A stretch of 10,556 bases of DNA. It comes from Peptostreptococcaceae bacterium (GTDB taxonomy: Bacteria > Bacillota_A > Clostridia > Peptostreptococcales > Acidaminobacteraceae). The notes below the pieces were generated by a model. The model had not been told where the DNA came from. It worked only from the letters and a program-made list of their open reading frames with translations, and searched no databases. The translations under genes were made by a program, and so were the position numbers. Every line of letters begins with the position of its first letter. Within the stretch, counting starts at the first letter, position 1. Below, piece by piece: positions 1 through 7,632 of this stretch. The stretch lies in the NCBI GenBank assembly GCA_013619035.1, contig JABXKX010000053.1:1-10556 (forward strand), read 5' to 3'.

Positions 1-15
1 AATACCTCCTCCTCT
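1..15 (-). promoter_or_regulatory. Ribosome binding site of a gene off the left edge
   Basis: Read on the minus strand this is AGAGGAGGAGGTATT, a near-perfect Shine-Dalgarno sequence ending four bases from the window edge. The start codon it serves must lie just outside the window, so the next minus-strand gene begins immediately to the left. I found no convincing sigma70-type or sigma54-type promoter for it in the following 240 bp. Confidence 0.7.
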
Positions 16-92
16 ATTTTACATGAAAAATACTCAAAATAGATGTTCAAAAACAACTAAAACCATTTCCCAATACAAAATTGGTACTATAA

Positions 93-233
93 ATGTTTAC
101 AGGCTTTAAGTTAGATGACATGGTTCATGTAATTTGGATACATCACTGATCAACGGTTTTGTATGATGATGACTCGGTTTTAAAAAAATCACTAGATGAC
201 GTATTAGAACAAAGTTTAGTTACCACAGTTTAA
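93..233 (+). pseudogene. Possible relic of a short plus-strand gene
   Basis: An ATG at 93 opens a frame of 46 sense codons interrupted only by a TGA at 147-149 and closed by TAA at 231-233. The part after the TGA reads like real protein: hydrophilic, helix-prone and rich in Asp, Leu and Val (for example YDDDSVLKKSLDDVLEQSL). A hairpin at 248-273 follows its end and could terminate plus-strand transcription. There is no ribosome site before the ATG and I recognise no family. It may be the decayed 3' end of a gene, two tiny ORFs, or chance. It is the only gene-like content in the first 277 bases apart from the left-edge ribosome site. Confidence 0.2.
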
Positions 234-243
234 CTAAAGATAG

Positions 244-273
244 TAAAAACTCACTCCAAAATTGGAGTGAGTT
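244..273 (-). terminator. Terminator after the chemoreceptor gene
   Basis: Positions 248-259 and 262-273 form a perfect 12-bp inverted repeat (AACTCACTCCAA with its complement) separated by two bases. In the RNA the innermost pairs would open into the loop. On the minus strand it starts a few bases after the stop codon of the chemoreceptor and runs into a short U tract. It is nearly symmetrical and could also act on the plus strand. Confidence 0.8.
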
Positions 274-277
274 TGTT

Positions 278-2017
278 TTATACTTCATAGCGTTCAATTG
301 ATTTTGAAAGTGTTACAATCAATTCATTTAAATCATGTGTCGAATGAGCCACATTTTCTATATAACTGCTTTGTTCTTCAGTAGAAGCATATATTTCCTC
401 AGTTGCAGCGGATGCTTCTTCAGCGATTGCTGTGATACTCTCCATAGATTTTGAAACAACTTCTTCAGTTGATTTAATCACTTCAACATTGGATTGCATT
501 GAATCTAACATCTCTACAACATATGAAATGGCTTTACTGATCTCATTAAATACATTCTGTGTTTCTTCCATTTGAGTTAATGATACTTTAGATAAGGTAT
601 TGGATTCATCCATCGCTTCATCAACTTGATCAATAATAGAAGTAATCTCATCAATTGTACCTCTTATATGCCCTGTCGATTTACTAGATTCTTCAGCGAG
701 TTTTCTAACTTCTTCAGCAACTACAGCAAAACCTCTACCATGTTCACCTGCTCTTGCCGCTTCTATGGCTGCATTTAAAGCCAGTAAGTTCGTTTGTTCT
801 GCTATTTTATCAATGGTTTCAACGATATCACCAATAGATTTTGATTTAAGTGATAATGTTTTTATAACCTCACTCACTTTACTTCTCATTTCTGTATCTT
901 TGTTAACCGCTTTATTTAAAGACTCTATGGTTTCCAAACCCGTTGTATTGTGAGTTTTCATAACAAAAGCACTCTCTATCGTTGATGTGAGTTTATCTAT
1001 CATTTCATTAAGTGCTAAAGATAACTCCATAACGGATGCAGTACTCTCTACAGCTTCTCTGGCTTGAGCATCTGCACCATTAGCCAACTCAGATATTGCC
1101 ATAGCGACCTGTTGACTCGTTTCTGACAACTCAGAGGTAGAACCACTTAATGAACCGGATGTATTTTCCAATACCTCTACCGTATCTTTCATCTTAAAAA
1201 TAAGTGTATGAATATTTTCAATCATATGGTTAAAGCCTTTGGTTAGATAACCAAGCTCCGATGAGCTGTTACTTTGGATGGTTTCAATGGTAAAGTCGCC
1301 TTCAGAAATTCTTTGAGTACTTTTGGCAAGTTTTACAATACCACTCGAAATAGTGGATGAAATAAACATACTCACCACCACACCCATAACAATAGTGAAA
1401 AGTCCCACTATAATGATCATATTTCTAAATGAATGAAATTCATTGTATTCTTTAGTTGCATCATAGTCCACACCAACTATTGCAATGACTTTGTTTCCGT
1501 CTTTAATTGGTGCATAGGCTGATAATAAATAGCCATCATCATCTAAAGTAATATCATCGTCTTGACTCGATTTACCTTGAAATGCCAAAGTATAACCGTC
1601 ATATACATTGTCTTCAACGGTTCCAATAAGTGTCGGGTCCTTTGAATTGTAATCAGCCCCTTCAATAATATAAGTAAACTCTCCAGCGTCATTTTGTCTC
1701 ATCACGTATAAATATTTAACACCTGATAAGTTCATGATATGTTCAATATAATCTCCTAGATCAGTAAAACTCTCATGTGCCATATCTTCTTTTGTTTGAA
1801 GCGTATTAAGAGCATCAATGTTCATATCCGCCCCAACTTGATCAGCAATTAATGCTGCTTTATTTCTGATGTTGTCCAGGACCATTGAGTAACTTCGCTG
1901 ATAAAAAATACCCGATGTTACAGCTACAATTAAAATAACCAAAATAACAATTATTATGGTTATTTTAAACCGCATACGTTTGTTAAACGGTATGCCTAAT
2001 GTTTTATTTTTTTTCAT
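278..2017 (-). CDS. Methyl-accepting chemotaxis protein (transmembrane chemoreceptor)
   Basis: This 579-residue receptor should sit in the cytoplasmic membrane and signal to CheA/CheW. Visible order: a basic N-terminus; TM1 at about residues 19-41; an external sensor of about 155 residues; TM2 at about 199-221; a HAMP linker; and a long coiled-coil signalling domain. The signalling hairpin tip is unmistakable at about 400-441, with [20 protein letters not shown] followed by [16 protein letters not shown]. The sensor contains a stretch like the distal part of a Cache/PDC fold (a '[19 protein letters not shown]' segment), so a small extracellular ligand is likely, but its identity cannot be read. 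There is no CheR/CheB tethering pentapeptide at the C-terminus. The ATG start has an AAGGGGGA ribosome site four to five bases upstream. The gene stands alone between two terminators, so any link to the betaine operon is only by proximity. Confidence 0.96.
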   Translation of the reverse strand: MKKNKTLGIPFNKRMRFKITIIIVILVILIVAVTSGIFYQRSYSMVLDNIRNKAALIADQVGADMNIDALNTLQTKEDMAHESFTDLGDYIEHIMNLSGVKYLYVMRQNDAGEFTYIIEGADYNSKDPTLIGTVEDNVYDGYTLAFQGKSSQDDDITLDDDGYLLSAYAPIKDGNKVIAIVGVDYDATKEYNEFHSFRNMIIIVGLFTIVMGVVVSMFISSTISSGIVKLAKSTQRISEGDFTIETIQSNSSSELGYLTKGFNHMIENIHTLIFKMKDTVEVLENTSGSLSGSTSELSETSQQVAMAISELANGADAQAREAVESTASVMELSLALNEMIDKLTSTIESAFVMKTHNTTGLETIESLNKAVNKDTEMRSKVSEVIKTLSLKSKSIGDIVETIDKIAEQTNLLALNAAIEAARAGEHGRGFAVVAEEVRKLAEESSKSTGHIRGTIDEITSIIDQVDEAMDESNTLSKVSLTQMEETQNVFNEISKAISYVVEMLDSMQSNVEVIKSTEEVVSKSMESITAIAEEASAATEEIYASTEEQSSYIENVAHSTHDLNELIVTLSKSIERYEV

Positions 2018-2051
2018 ATATCCCCCTTATAATATGAAATTTCTTTAAATA

Positions 2052-2074
2052 GCTTATTACATTATGTAATAAGC
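2052..2074. repeat. Perfect 23-bp palindrome upstream of the chemoreceptor gene
   Basis: GCTTATTACAT and its exact complement flank a single central base, giving 11-bp arms. It lies 35 bp before the receptor's start codon, inside the probable leader. Without a U tract it does not look like a terminator. A repressor operator is the most natural reading; an RNA hairpin in the leader is the alternative. The core TTACAT-A-ATGTAA resembles, but has a different spacing from, the TACA-N2-TGTA operators of BlaI/CopY-type repressors. Confidence 0.55.
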
Positions 2075-2081
2075 ACACTAT

Positions 2082-2110
2082 ATATTATCTGACATTTCAA
2101 CTTTACGCAA
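2082..2110 (-). promoter_or_regulatory. Weak candidate sigma70-type promoter for the chemoreceptor
   Basis: On the minus strand TTGCGT is followed after 17 bases by TAATAT, a moderate match to -35/-10 elements. Transcription would begin near 2075, right at the edge of the palindrome 2052-2074, so a protein bound there could block it. The match is imperfect and the region is AT-rich, so a chance match is possible. I did not find a sigma28-type TAAA-N15-CCGATAA flagellar promoter. Confidence 0.3.
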
Positions 2111-2170
2111 CAAATTATGCCATTTTGTAATTATTTTGAAAGTTTTGTATTTTCGGAATGCTTTACCAAT

Positions 2171-2212
2171 ATAAAACAAGAGACTCATTCCAATTCGAAC
2201 GAGTCTCTTGTT
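2171..2212 (-). terminator. Terminator after the LtaS-family gene
   Basis: A 12-bp perfect inverted repeat (AACAAGAGACTC at 2175-2186, its complement at 2201-2212) encloses a 14-base loop in which three further pairs can form. On the minus strand the stem follows the stop codon by about 24 bases and is followed by TTTTATAT. Strong stem, modest U tract. Confidence 0.8.
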
Positions 2213-2235
2213 CACTATTACGTTGAGTTAACTCA

Positions 2236-4050
2236 TTATTGGTTCATATCCAATGTGACACTCGCATCTTTAATCACTTTATTATTTTCAAGTAAGTAAC
2301 GACTCAGTGCAATTTCATATAACGCTCTATTATAACCTTCTCTACACTCTGAAACATCTACCGGTTCTCTTGTTTTTCTATGATATGCCCTACTGTTTTC
2401 AAAGACACCATCACGAGACATTTCAAATACGATATCATCTTTCATAAAAGAACCGGTGAGCATATACGTCTGGAACAAAGCAAAGTAGTCTTCTGTATTT
2501 AACATATCTTGCCCCATCATATTTAAGTCATCTTCTATATTAAATAGATTCACCAAGGTCGGCAATAGATCTTGTTGATCAAAAACATGATCCGCTTGAT
2601 AGGAAATATCACTGCCTGGCGCATGGATAATCAATGGAATATTCATCATTTCATCAAAGTCGTAATCATATCCCAAAAACTCTGTGACTCTCTCTTTATA
2701 CTCAGAATCCATCGATGGTATACCATGGTGATCTCCATAAATAATAATAAAACTATTGTCTAAAAGACCAGCAACTTCTAACTGATGATAAAAGGATTCA
2801 ATCGCTTCATCTGTATAACGAACACTTTCAATATACCGTCCAAATAACTGACTCTTATCCTCTTCTGATACTTCTATACTGATCAACTCTTCTGGTATCA
2901 CATACGGGTTATGATTGGTCAGTGTGATAAAGAAACCATAAAATGGCGCTTCTACTTCCTTTAAAACAGCTGTGCCTTGGGTAAATAATGACATGTCTGA
3001 TAGGCCCATGCCGAGAATATCATCCATCTCTAACTTTTCTGAACTGTAAAACGTATCGAATCCTTGTTTAGGATAGGCTTCCTCCCTGCACCAAAACGAA
3101 GCTTCATTACCGTGAAACGCAAGTGTTTCATAACCTCTATCTCTTAAAAGGACTGGCAATCCTTTAAAATCATACGTCTGATACCGTTCATATGAGATAC
3201 CATCCATAGAAGGATACATTGAATTATGACTTGAAAACTCAGAATCAGACGTATTTCCTCTACCGAGTTGTTGATAATAACTTGAAAAATAAAAGCTGTC
3301 TTTTTGAATCAATTGATTTAAAAACGGTGTAATTTCTTGATCGTCATAAGTTTGTAGTAACATCATGTCTTGTAACGATTCTACTTGTATGGTAATCAGA
3401 TTTTTGCCTTCAAAGATACCTTTATAAGCTTTTTCTTCTATAATGATCTCTTCCTCTAATTTTAGAGGTTCAGGTACTTCAGCAATTACCTCTTGATTCA
3501 AATGACCATAAACTTCAATGCCATCTTTTGTGTGGTACATAAAGAACTCTTGGTTCATAACACTGACTGCAAATTCATTACCAAACGATGCTAAAGTCAA
3601 AAACGGAACAATCATTAAAACAATGGATGCTGTAATGGCTTTGTATTTCCTTTTAAGATGTAAGACATCCTGATGTTTTAATAAAATGATCACTAAAACC
3701 ACAAGATCAATTAATAAAACAAGATCAGCAAACCTGATCAGTCCAAACATCACACCAGAAACATCTCCTACAAACTTCGCTTGACTGAAATTACTAAAGG
3801 ATAACAGTTTATTAAAGTATCTAAAATAGACGACTTCCCCTTCAAATAAAAGTGTTAGCAGTACAGAAACAGTTATAGACAGCCAAGGTTTTTTAGACAG
3901 TAGAATAATAAGTCCTGTATAAATAACACTGGTCATTAAAACGATGATTATATAATGATTTCTAACAGCTGTCATATTATAAAACCAACTGAATTTAATC
4001 AGTATTGCTGTTAATAATATACCAAATGGTAGATGCTCTTTGATCTTCAT
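2236..4050 (-). CDS. LtaS-family lipoteichoic acid synthase / phosphoglycerol transferase
   Basis: This 604-residue membrane protein belongs to the alkaline-phosphatase/sulfatase superfamily. By family it moves glycerol-phosphate from phosphatidylglycerol onto a lipoteichoic acid chain (or a similar acceptor) on the outer face of the membrane. Five TM helices fill about residues 7-160, as in LtaS. The extracellular catalytic domain follows. Its hallmarks are a metal-binding Glu at 224 (IQVES), the catalytic Thr at 267 in GRGNTSDSEF, a FWCRE stretch matching the substrate-site Trp/Arg region, His380 in TNHNPY, and the metal ligands Asp440-His441 in YGDHHG. Length is close to family norms and nothing key is missing. 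The ATG has an AGGAGG site five to six bases upstream. It is a single-gene unit with its own terminator. Which paralogue it is (LtaS, primase-like or YfnI/YqgS-like) cannot be decided here. Confidence 0.93.
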   Translation of the reverse strand: MKIKEHLPFGILLTAILIKFSWFYNMTAVRNHYIIIVLMTSVIYTGLIILLSKKPWLSITVSVLLTLLFEGEVVYFRYFNKLLSFSNFSQAKFVGDVSGVMFGLIRFADLVLLIDLVVLVIILLKHQDVLHLKRKYKAITASIVLMIVPFLTLASFGNEFAVSVMNQEFFMYHTKDGIEVYGHLNQEVIAEVPEPLKLEEEIIIEEKAYKGIFEGKNLITIQVESLQDMMLLQTYDDQEITPFLNQLIQKDSFYFSSYYQQLGRGNTSDSEFSSHNSMYPSMDGISYERYQTYDFKGLPVLLRDRGYETLAFHGNEASFWCREEAYPKQGFDTFYSSEKLEMDDILGMGLSDMSLFTQGTAVLKEVEAPFYGFFITLTNHNPYVIPEELISIEVSEEDKSQLFGRYIESVRYTDEAIESFYHQLEVAGLLDNSFIIIYGDHHGIPSMDSEYKERVTEFLGYDYDFDEMMNIPLIIHAPGSDISYQADHVFDQQDLLPTLVNLFNIEDDLNMMGQDMLNTEDYFALFQTYMLTGSFMKDDIVFEMSRDGVFENSRAYHRKTREPVDVSECREGYNRALYEIALSRYLLENNKVIKDASVTLDMNQ

Positions 4051-4071
4051 AAGTACCTCCTGAACAATGAA

Positions 4072-4100
4072 AGTCTACCACTATGATAATTGATTCTCAA
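4072..4100 (-). promoter_or_regulatory. Candidate sigma70/sigmaA promoter of the LtaS-family gene
   Basis: Minus strand TTGAGA (4100-4095), a 17-base spacer ending in TGG, then TAGACT (4077-4072). The spacing is ideal, the -35 matches five of six bases, and the TGN just before the weaker -10 acts like an extended -10. The start point would lie only a few bases ahead of the ribosome site, giving a very short leader. Confidence 0.4.
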
Positions 4101-4160
4101 GGGTTTAAAGGAAATTAACATGTTTCACACCAAATCTTAAGAGGTTTGTAAGAATAACAC

Positions 4161-4240
4161 TTATCCAGAACTTGTTAAGAACAATGTGGATAACATCATA
4201 ATACGACGTTATATCCACAATAGACTTAACAGTATCCACA
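4161..4240. other. Cluster of four DnaA-box-like 9-mers
   Basis: Within 80 bp lie TTATCCAGA (4161-4169, plus), a perfect TTATCCACA (4185-4193, minus), ATATCCACA (4211-4219, plus) and GTATCCACA (4232-4240, plus). The last three match the DnaA consensus TTATCCACA at eight or nine of nine positions, and the starts are 21-26 bp apart. They fill the gap between the operon terminator and the LtaS-family gene. No dnaA, dnaN or other origin gene is nearby, so a DnaA-binding cluster away from the origin (titration or gene control) is more likely than oriC. The first two boxes form an imperfect inverted repeat, with TTGTT/AACAA between them. Confidence 0.5.
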
Positions 4241-4274
4241 AAAACCTTACTGTAATTTTCACAGTAAGGTTTTT
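4240..4274 (-). terminator. Terminator of the betaine/carnitine operon
   Basis: A 14-bp perfect stem (4240-4253 with 4261-4274) around a 7-base loop. The stem is flanked by an A run on one side and a T run on the other, so it works in both directions. It begins about 10 bases after the transporter's stop codon. It is the only strong terminator downstream of the promoter at 9162-9178, which supports a single transcript of about 4.9 kb. Confidence 0.9.
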
Positions 4275-4284
4275 AGTCTTTATA

Positions 4285-5874
4285 TTACGATACTTGACTT
4301 TCTTCTATTATTTCTTGGAAATCTTTTACGACTACCTTTTGATTCAATTTACCCGATCTTATATCTTCCTTCACCAGATTAACAAATGAAAAAGCAGAAC
4401 ATATAACGATGAAAGCTACCGGTATTGATAATACAAGCGTTGCTGTCTGCAGCGTATTCAGCGGCGCTTTTAATAAGATAAAGCCCATAGGAATTAATGC
4501 CAAAGCAAATGCCCAAACCAATCTTAACCATTTCACAGGTTCACCATTTTCAACTGTTTTTTGAGTGTTTGCTGCAATGATATAAGAAGCAGAATCATAT
4601 GACGTTGCTGCAAATATAATACATAAGATGCCGACAATCGCAATTACAAGCTTACCAAACGGTAAAGTGCCCAGTATGGCAATGATTGTTTGAGGAGCAC
4701 CAATTTGTTCCAATGAACTCACAACATCCAATGTGCCATCTAATTGTAAACTCATGCCATAATTCCCCAATACACCAAAGAACACAATACATCCAAGTGA
4801 TCCAAATATAATTGAACCAATAATCATTTGTTTTATGGTTCTACCTTTTGAAATTCTAGCAATGAACATACCTAAGAAAGGTGCATAACCTCCCCACCAC
4901 GCCCAATAGAAAACGGTCCAATTCTGTGGAAACATCGATCCTCCAGCTGGATCTAACCACGTCGCCATTCTTGGGAAGTTAGTGGCTACAAATCCTAAAG
5001 CTGTTGTTGTCATATCCACAATGAAACGGGTGTTTCCAACTAAGAATACAAACACAACTAGTAATATAGCCACTACAGCATTTAGATCACTTAAAACTTT
5101 TATACCTTTTTTCAGTCCTGAATAAGCACTGACACCAAATAACCCTGTGATGGATAACAACACGATGACTTCAATAACAGGTGTCACTTCAATATTAAAT
5201 ACATTGCCTATGGCAGCCGTAATTAAAGGTGACCCTAATCCTAAACTCGTTGCAACTGCACCAACTATACCAAATATGAAAAACACATCTAATAATTTAC
5301 CAATAGGTCCATTAACTTTATCTCCTAAAACACCTCTACAGGCTTCACTTGCTTTTAAAACATTACTTTTTCTAACATGTATAAGATAACCGATAGCGCA
5401 AGCTGTTACCGAATATATTGCCCATGCAATAGGTCCCCAATGGAAAATACCATAAGCTGCAGAAATCTCAGCCGCTTGCCACGATCCAACCACTGCACCT
5501 AAAGGTGGTGCTTTAAAGTAATAAACCCATTCTATAATACCCCAGTACACAACGCCTGCTCCAACACCACAGCAGAATAACATTGCAACCCAAGAGAAAT
5601 TTGAAAACTCAGGTTTTTCATCTTCATCTCCAAGTTTAATCCGACCGTACCGACTAAATGAAACCCACATACAAAAGATGAAACAAAAGATACCATACCA
5701 GATATAACTTGATCCCAATTTAGTAATAACCAAAATATTTAATTTACCAACAATTTTCTGACATTGCTCTGGAAAAAATATAATTGGCAAAGCCAGTAAT
5801 AATAACGCCCCCATCGAACCGATAAATACATTCTTATCGATCAACGATTTTTTCTTTGTTGTATTTTTTAACAT
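4285..5874 (-). CDS. BCCT-family betaine/carnitine/choline transporter
   Basis: This 529-residue protein is a 12-helix secondary transporter of quaternary ammonium compounds in the cytoplasmic membrane. The BCCT signature is clear at residues 319-330, WTVFYWAWWGGY, followed by APFLGMFIARISKGRT. W324, W326, W327 and Y330 would form the aromatic box around the trimethylammonium group. Other family marks are PEFSNFSW, the glycine-rich GVGAGVVYWG in TM3, FHWGPIAWAIYS in TM4 and TSLGLGSPL. By eye it resembles CaiT, including Tyr rather than Trp at position 330. However, the position of CaiT's sodium-replacing Arg (SDVR) is Asn here (SDLN), as in sodium-coupled BetP. Sodium-driven uptake of carnitine or a similar betaine is therefore my inference. 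There is no long C-terminal osmosensory tail, which argues for nutrient uptake. Its G-rich ribosome site overlaps the upstream gene's stop, and the gap is 9 bp. Confidence 0.95.
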   Translation of the reverse strand: MLKNTTKKKSLIDKNVFIGSMGALLLLALPIIFFPEQCQKIVGKLNILVITKLGSSYIWYGIFCFIFCMWVSFSRYGRIKLGDEDEKPEFSNFSWVAMLFCCGVGAGVVYWGIIEWVYYFKAPPLGAVVGSWQAAEISAAYGIFHWGPIAWAIYSVTACAIGYLIHVRKSNVLKASEACRGVLGDKVNGPIGKLLDVFFIFGIVGAVATSLGLGSPLITAAIGNVFNIEVTPVIEVIVLLSITGLFGVSAYSGLKKGIKVLSDLNAVVAILLVVFVFLVGNTRFIVDMTTTALGFVATNFPRMATWLDPAGGSMFPQNWTVFYWAWWGGYAPFLGMFIARISKGRTIKQMIIGSIIFGSLGCIVFFGVLGNYGMSLQLDGTLDVVSSLEQIGAPQTIIAILGTLPFGKLVIAIVGILCIIFAATSYDSASYIIAANTQKTVENGEPVKWLRLVWAFALALIPMGFILLKAPLNTLQTATLVLSIPVAFIVICSAFSFVNLVKEDIRSGKLNQKVVVKDFQEIIEESQVS

Positions 5875-5883
5875 AGCGCCCCC

Positions 5884-7632
5884 CTATTCTATAATACGAT
5901 TCATTTCTTGTATGGCTGTTTTTAAATGTTTTATATAACGGTCCAACTCATCTGCGTAATCATTGTATGATGTTATAACACCATAAGATTCTTCACCGAT
6001 GACATAATAGATACCAAAGCCATTGTCCTGTACGGGTGGAAAATAGAGACCTTTAACATCCTTATGTGTAAAGGAAGTTGTAGAAAGTCTATTCTCACAC
6101 ATTATTTTATACGCATCTGTTTTAAAGAAGGTAATGAGTTCTAATGGATCCATCTCATCTTTATTTTCTTTATAAAGTTCTTCTAAAACAAATAAGTATC
6201 TATTGACGCCTTTACCCGTTTTACATAACTGCGTTCGATGATAATGTTCTTCTAACGCTTTGAATAATAACTCCTTTAAGTTCCCTGTTCCATTAATCAC
6301 ACTTTCAACAAAATGTTTACTCTCATCACTCACCGGTCTATTACACTCAGTTCGCCCTCTAAAATAGCTTCTGTTATCTACTGAAATATAAGTGTTGTAG
6401 ATTTTATCAAACGTCAATTGTTGAGCCAGTTGGAACGCAACATGAGCAAAGCCGTCTGCAGATAACACACCATTCTTTTTTAGTTGTGTTCTTGAAAAAT
6501 CAAGGTTAATGATTCTAGTTGTAAAGCTATTCATACACACTTCAAAGTTCTTTTTCATTTGAAGCAATTGATCATTATAATCACTTGTATCAAATTTCAA
6601 ATACTCAAATACTGTCATCTCATCTGTTTCGATTTCAAAAGAAGACGATTCTAACAATTGAGACATTTTTTCAACTAGATATAGCTCTGTGCCACCATCA
6701 ACAAAAGCATGGTCTGCAATAAATGATAAATGTCCATTGCCAGTCAAACTGAATTGTAGACCTTTTCCTTGCCAACGATTCACATCAGTATGACAATATG
6801 AAGCACAATCAAGTTTTTCTACCATTGTAATCGGAGAAGAACTATCCAAATTAAAAACAATAATAGCATCTTTTATGATTTGATAAGATGTTTTGTTGAT
6901 CTCTCTTTTCAGTAATTCAGTTAATAGAAGACCTGCCTGATTTCTATCTGGTTCTACCGTCAGATAATTCATAAGTGTTGAAGGATCATCTGAACTCATA
7001 ATTTTTTGAATGGTATGATATATCTTACCTAACGGTACGACAGCATCCGCTTCTATCATTTGAATTTTGAAGAATCTATTTTTATGTGATAGTACAATAT
7101 ACTCAGATATATGATCATTGATGTAATAGGCATCACTTTCTGATTGAATATGATTGATAGAAGCCAACAAACCATTAAACTGATCCGTTGAGTATCTTTT
7201 ATTATTTAGAACATATGAGTAGTTTGGATTTAATTTCTGCTCCAAATAGATCACTGCAATTGTATGCATAACAAGGGCAGCTTTCATAACATTGTCAAAA
7301 CCTTTTACCTTGTCATTCTCATAGAGTATTGGCACATTTGTATGAGGTGTTAACGGTGCTCGAGTATCAAGATGTGCTTTTACCCAGTAATCATAAATCC
7401 AGCTGTCATTTGGTTTATCACCTAGTTCATTCAATCTCTTTTCAAGGGTGTTACCCACTTCAGAGTGAAGCAGCTGATAGACTGAATCTTGTGCGATTCT
7501 ATAGTCCACTTCTTGAGTAAGTGGTCTTAACCAGTTCAGGTAAGTAAGCATCGTTTCATCCAGCGTCGGAATTGGATAGTTTGGTAATTTATCATTATTA
7601 TTATTTTGAAGATCATAATCTAATCTGAACAT
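5884..7632 (-). CDS. Choline/carnitine O-acyltransferase family protein
   Basis: This 582-residue protein matches the eukaryote-type carnitine acyltransferase fold from end to end. The family moves acyl groups between CoA and carnitine. Visible marks are: N-terminal YPIPTLDETMLTYLNWLRPL; a DYWVKAHLDTRAPL segment (the usual W-x(n)-AY-x-x-R-x-PL); the catalytic His308 in DHAFVDGG (family EHxxxDG); YISVDNRSYFRGRTE with Thr428-Glu429; and the C-terminal DNGFGIYYVIGEESYGVITS. Keeping Thr-Glu after GR is typical of carnitine enzymes; choline acetyltransferases have Val-Asp. No targeting peptide is seen, so it should be cytosolic. I chose ATG 7632, with AAAGGA eight bases upstream. A TTG at 7653 in the same frame would add seven residues but has no such site. 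The start overlaps the lyase gene by 13 bp, so translation is probably coupled. Acyl length and direction cannot be read. Such enzymes are uncommon in bacteria. Confidence 0.9.
   Translation of the reverse strand: MFRLDYDLQNNNNDKLPNYPIPTLDETMLTYLNWLRPLTQEVDYRIAQDSVYQLLHSEVGNTLEKRLNELGDKPNDSWIYDYWVKAHLDTRAPLTPHTNVPILYENDKVKGFDNVMKAALVMHTIAVIYLEQKLNPNYSYVLNNKRYSTDQFNGLLASINHIQSESDAYYINDHISEYIVLSHKNRFFKIQMIEADAVVPLGKIYHTIQKIMSSDDPSTLMNYLTVEPDRNQAGLLLTELLKREINKTSYQIIKDAIIVFNLDSSSPITMVEKLDCASYCHTDVNRWQGKGLQFSLTGNGHLSFIADHAFVDGGTELYLVEKMSQLLESSSFEIETDEMTVFEYLKFDTSDYNDQLLQMKKNFEVCMNSFTTRIINLDFSRTQLKKNGVLSADGFAHVAFQLAQQLTFDKIYNTYISVDNRSYFRGRTECNRPVSDESKHFVESVINGTGNLKELLFKALEEHYHRTQLCKTGKGVNRYLFVLEELYKENKDEMDPLELITFFKTDAYKIMCENRLSTTSFTHKDVKGLYFPPVQDNGFGIYYVIGEESYGVITSYNDYADELDRYIKHLKTAIQEMNRIIE

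Noticed and set aside
71..85. CCAAT-ACAAA-ATTGG small inverted repeat
   Set aside because: Five-base arms in AT-rich DNA are expected by chance, and there is no U tract or repeat elsewhere.
2224..2235. TGAGTTAACTCA as a fourth site for the sigma54 activator
   Set aside because: Its half-sites abut, whereas the three real sites have GAGTCR and YRACTC separated by four bases. It lies at the stop of an unrelated gene.
4161..4240. Chromosomal origin (oriC)
   Set aside because: No dnaA, dnaN, rpmH, gidA or similar origin neighbour is present, and no AT-rich 13-mer array was seen. Only the box cluster itself is supported.
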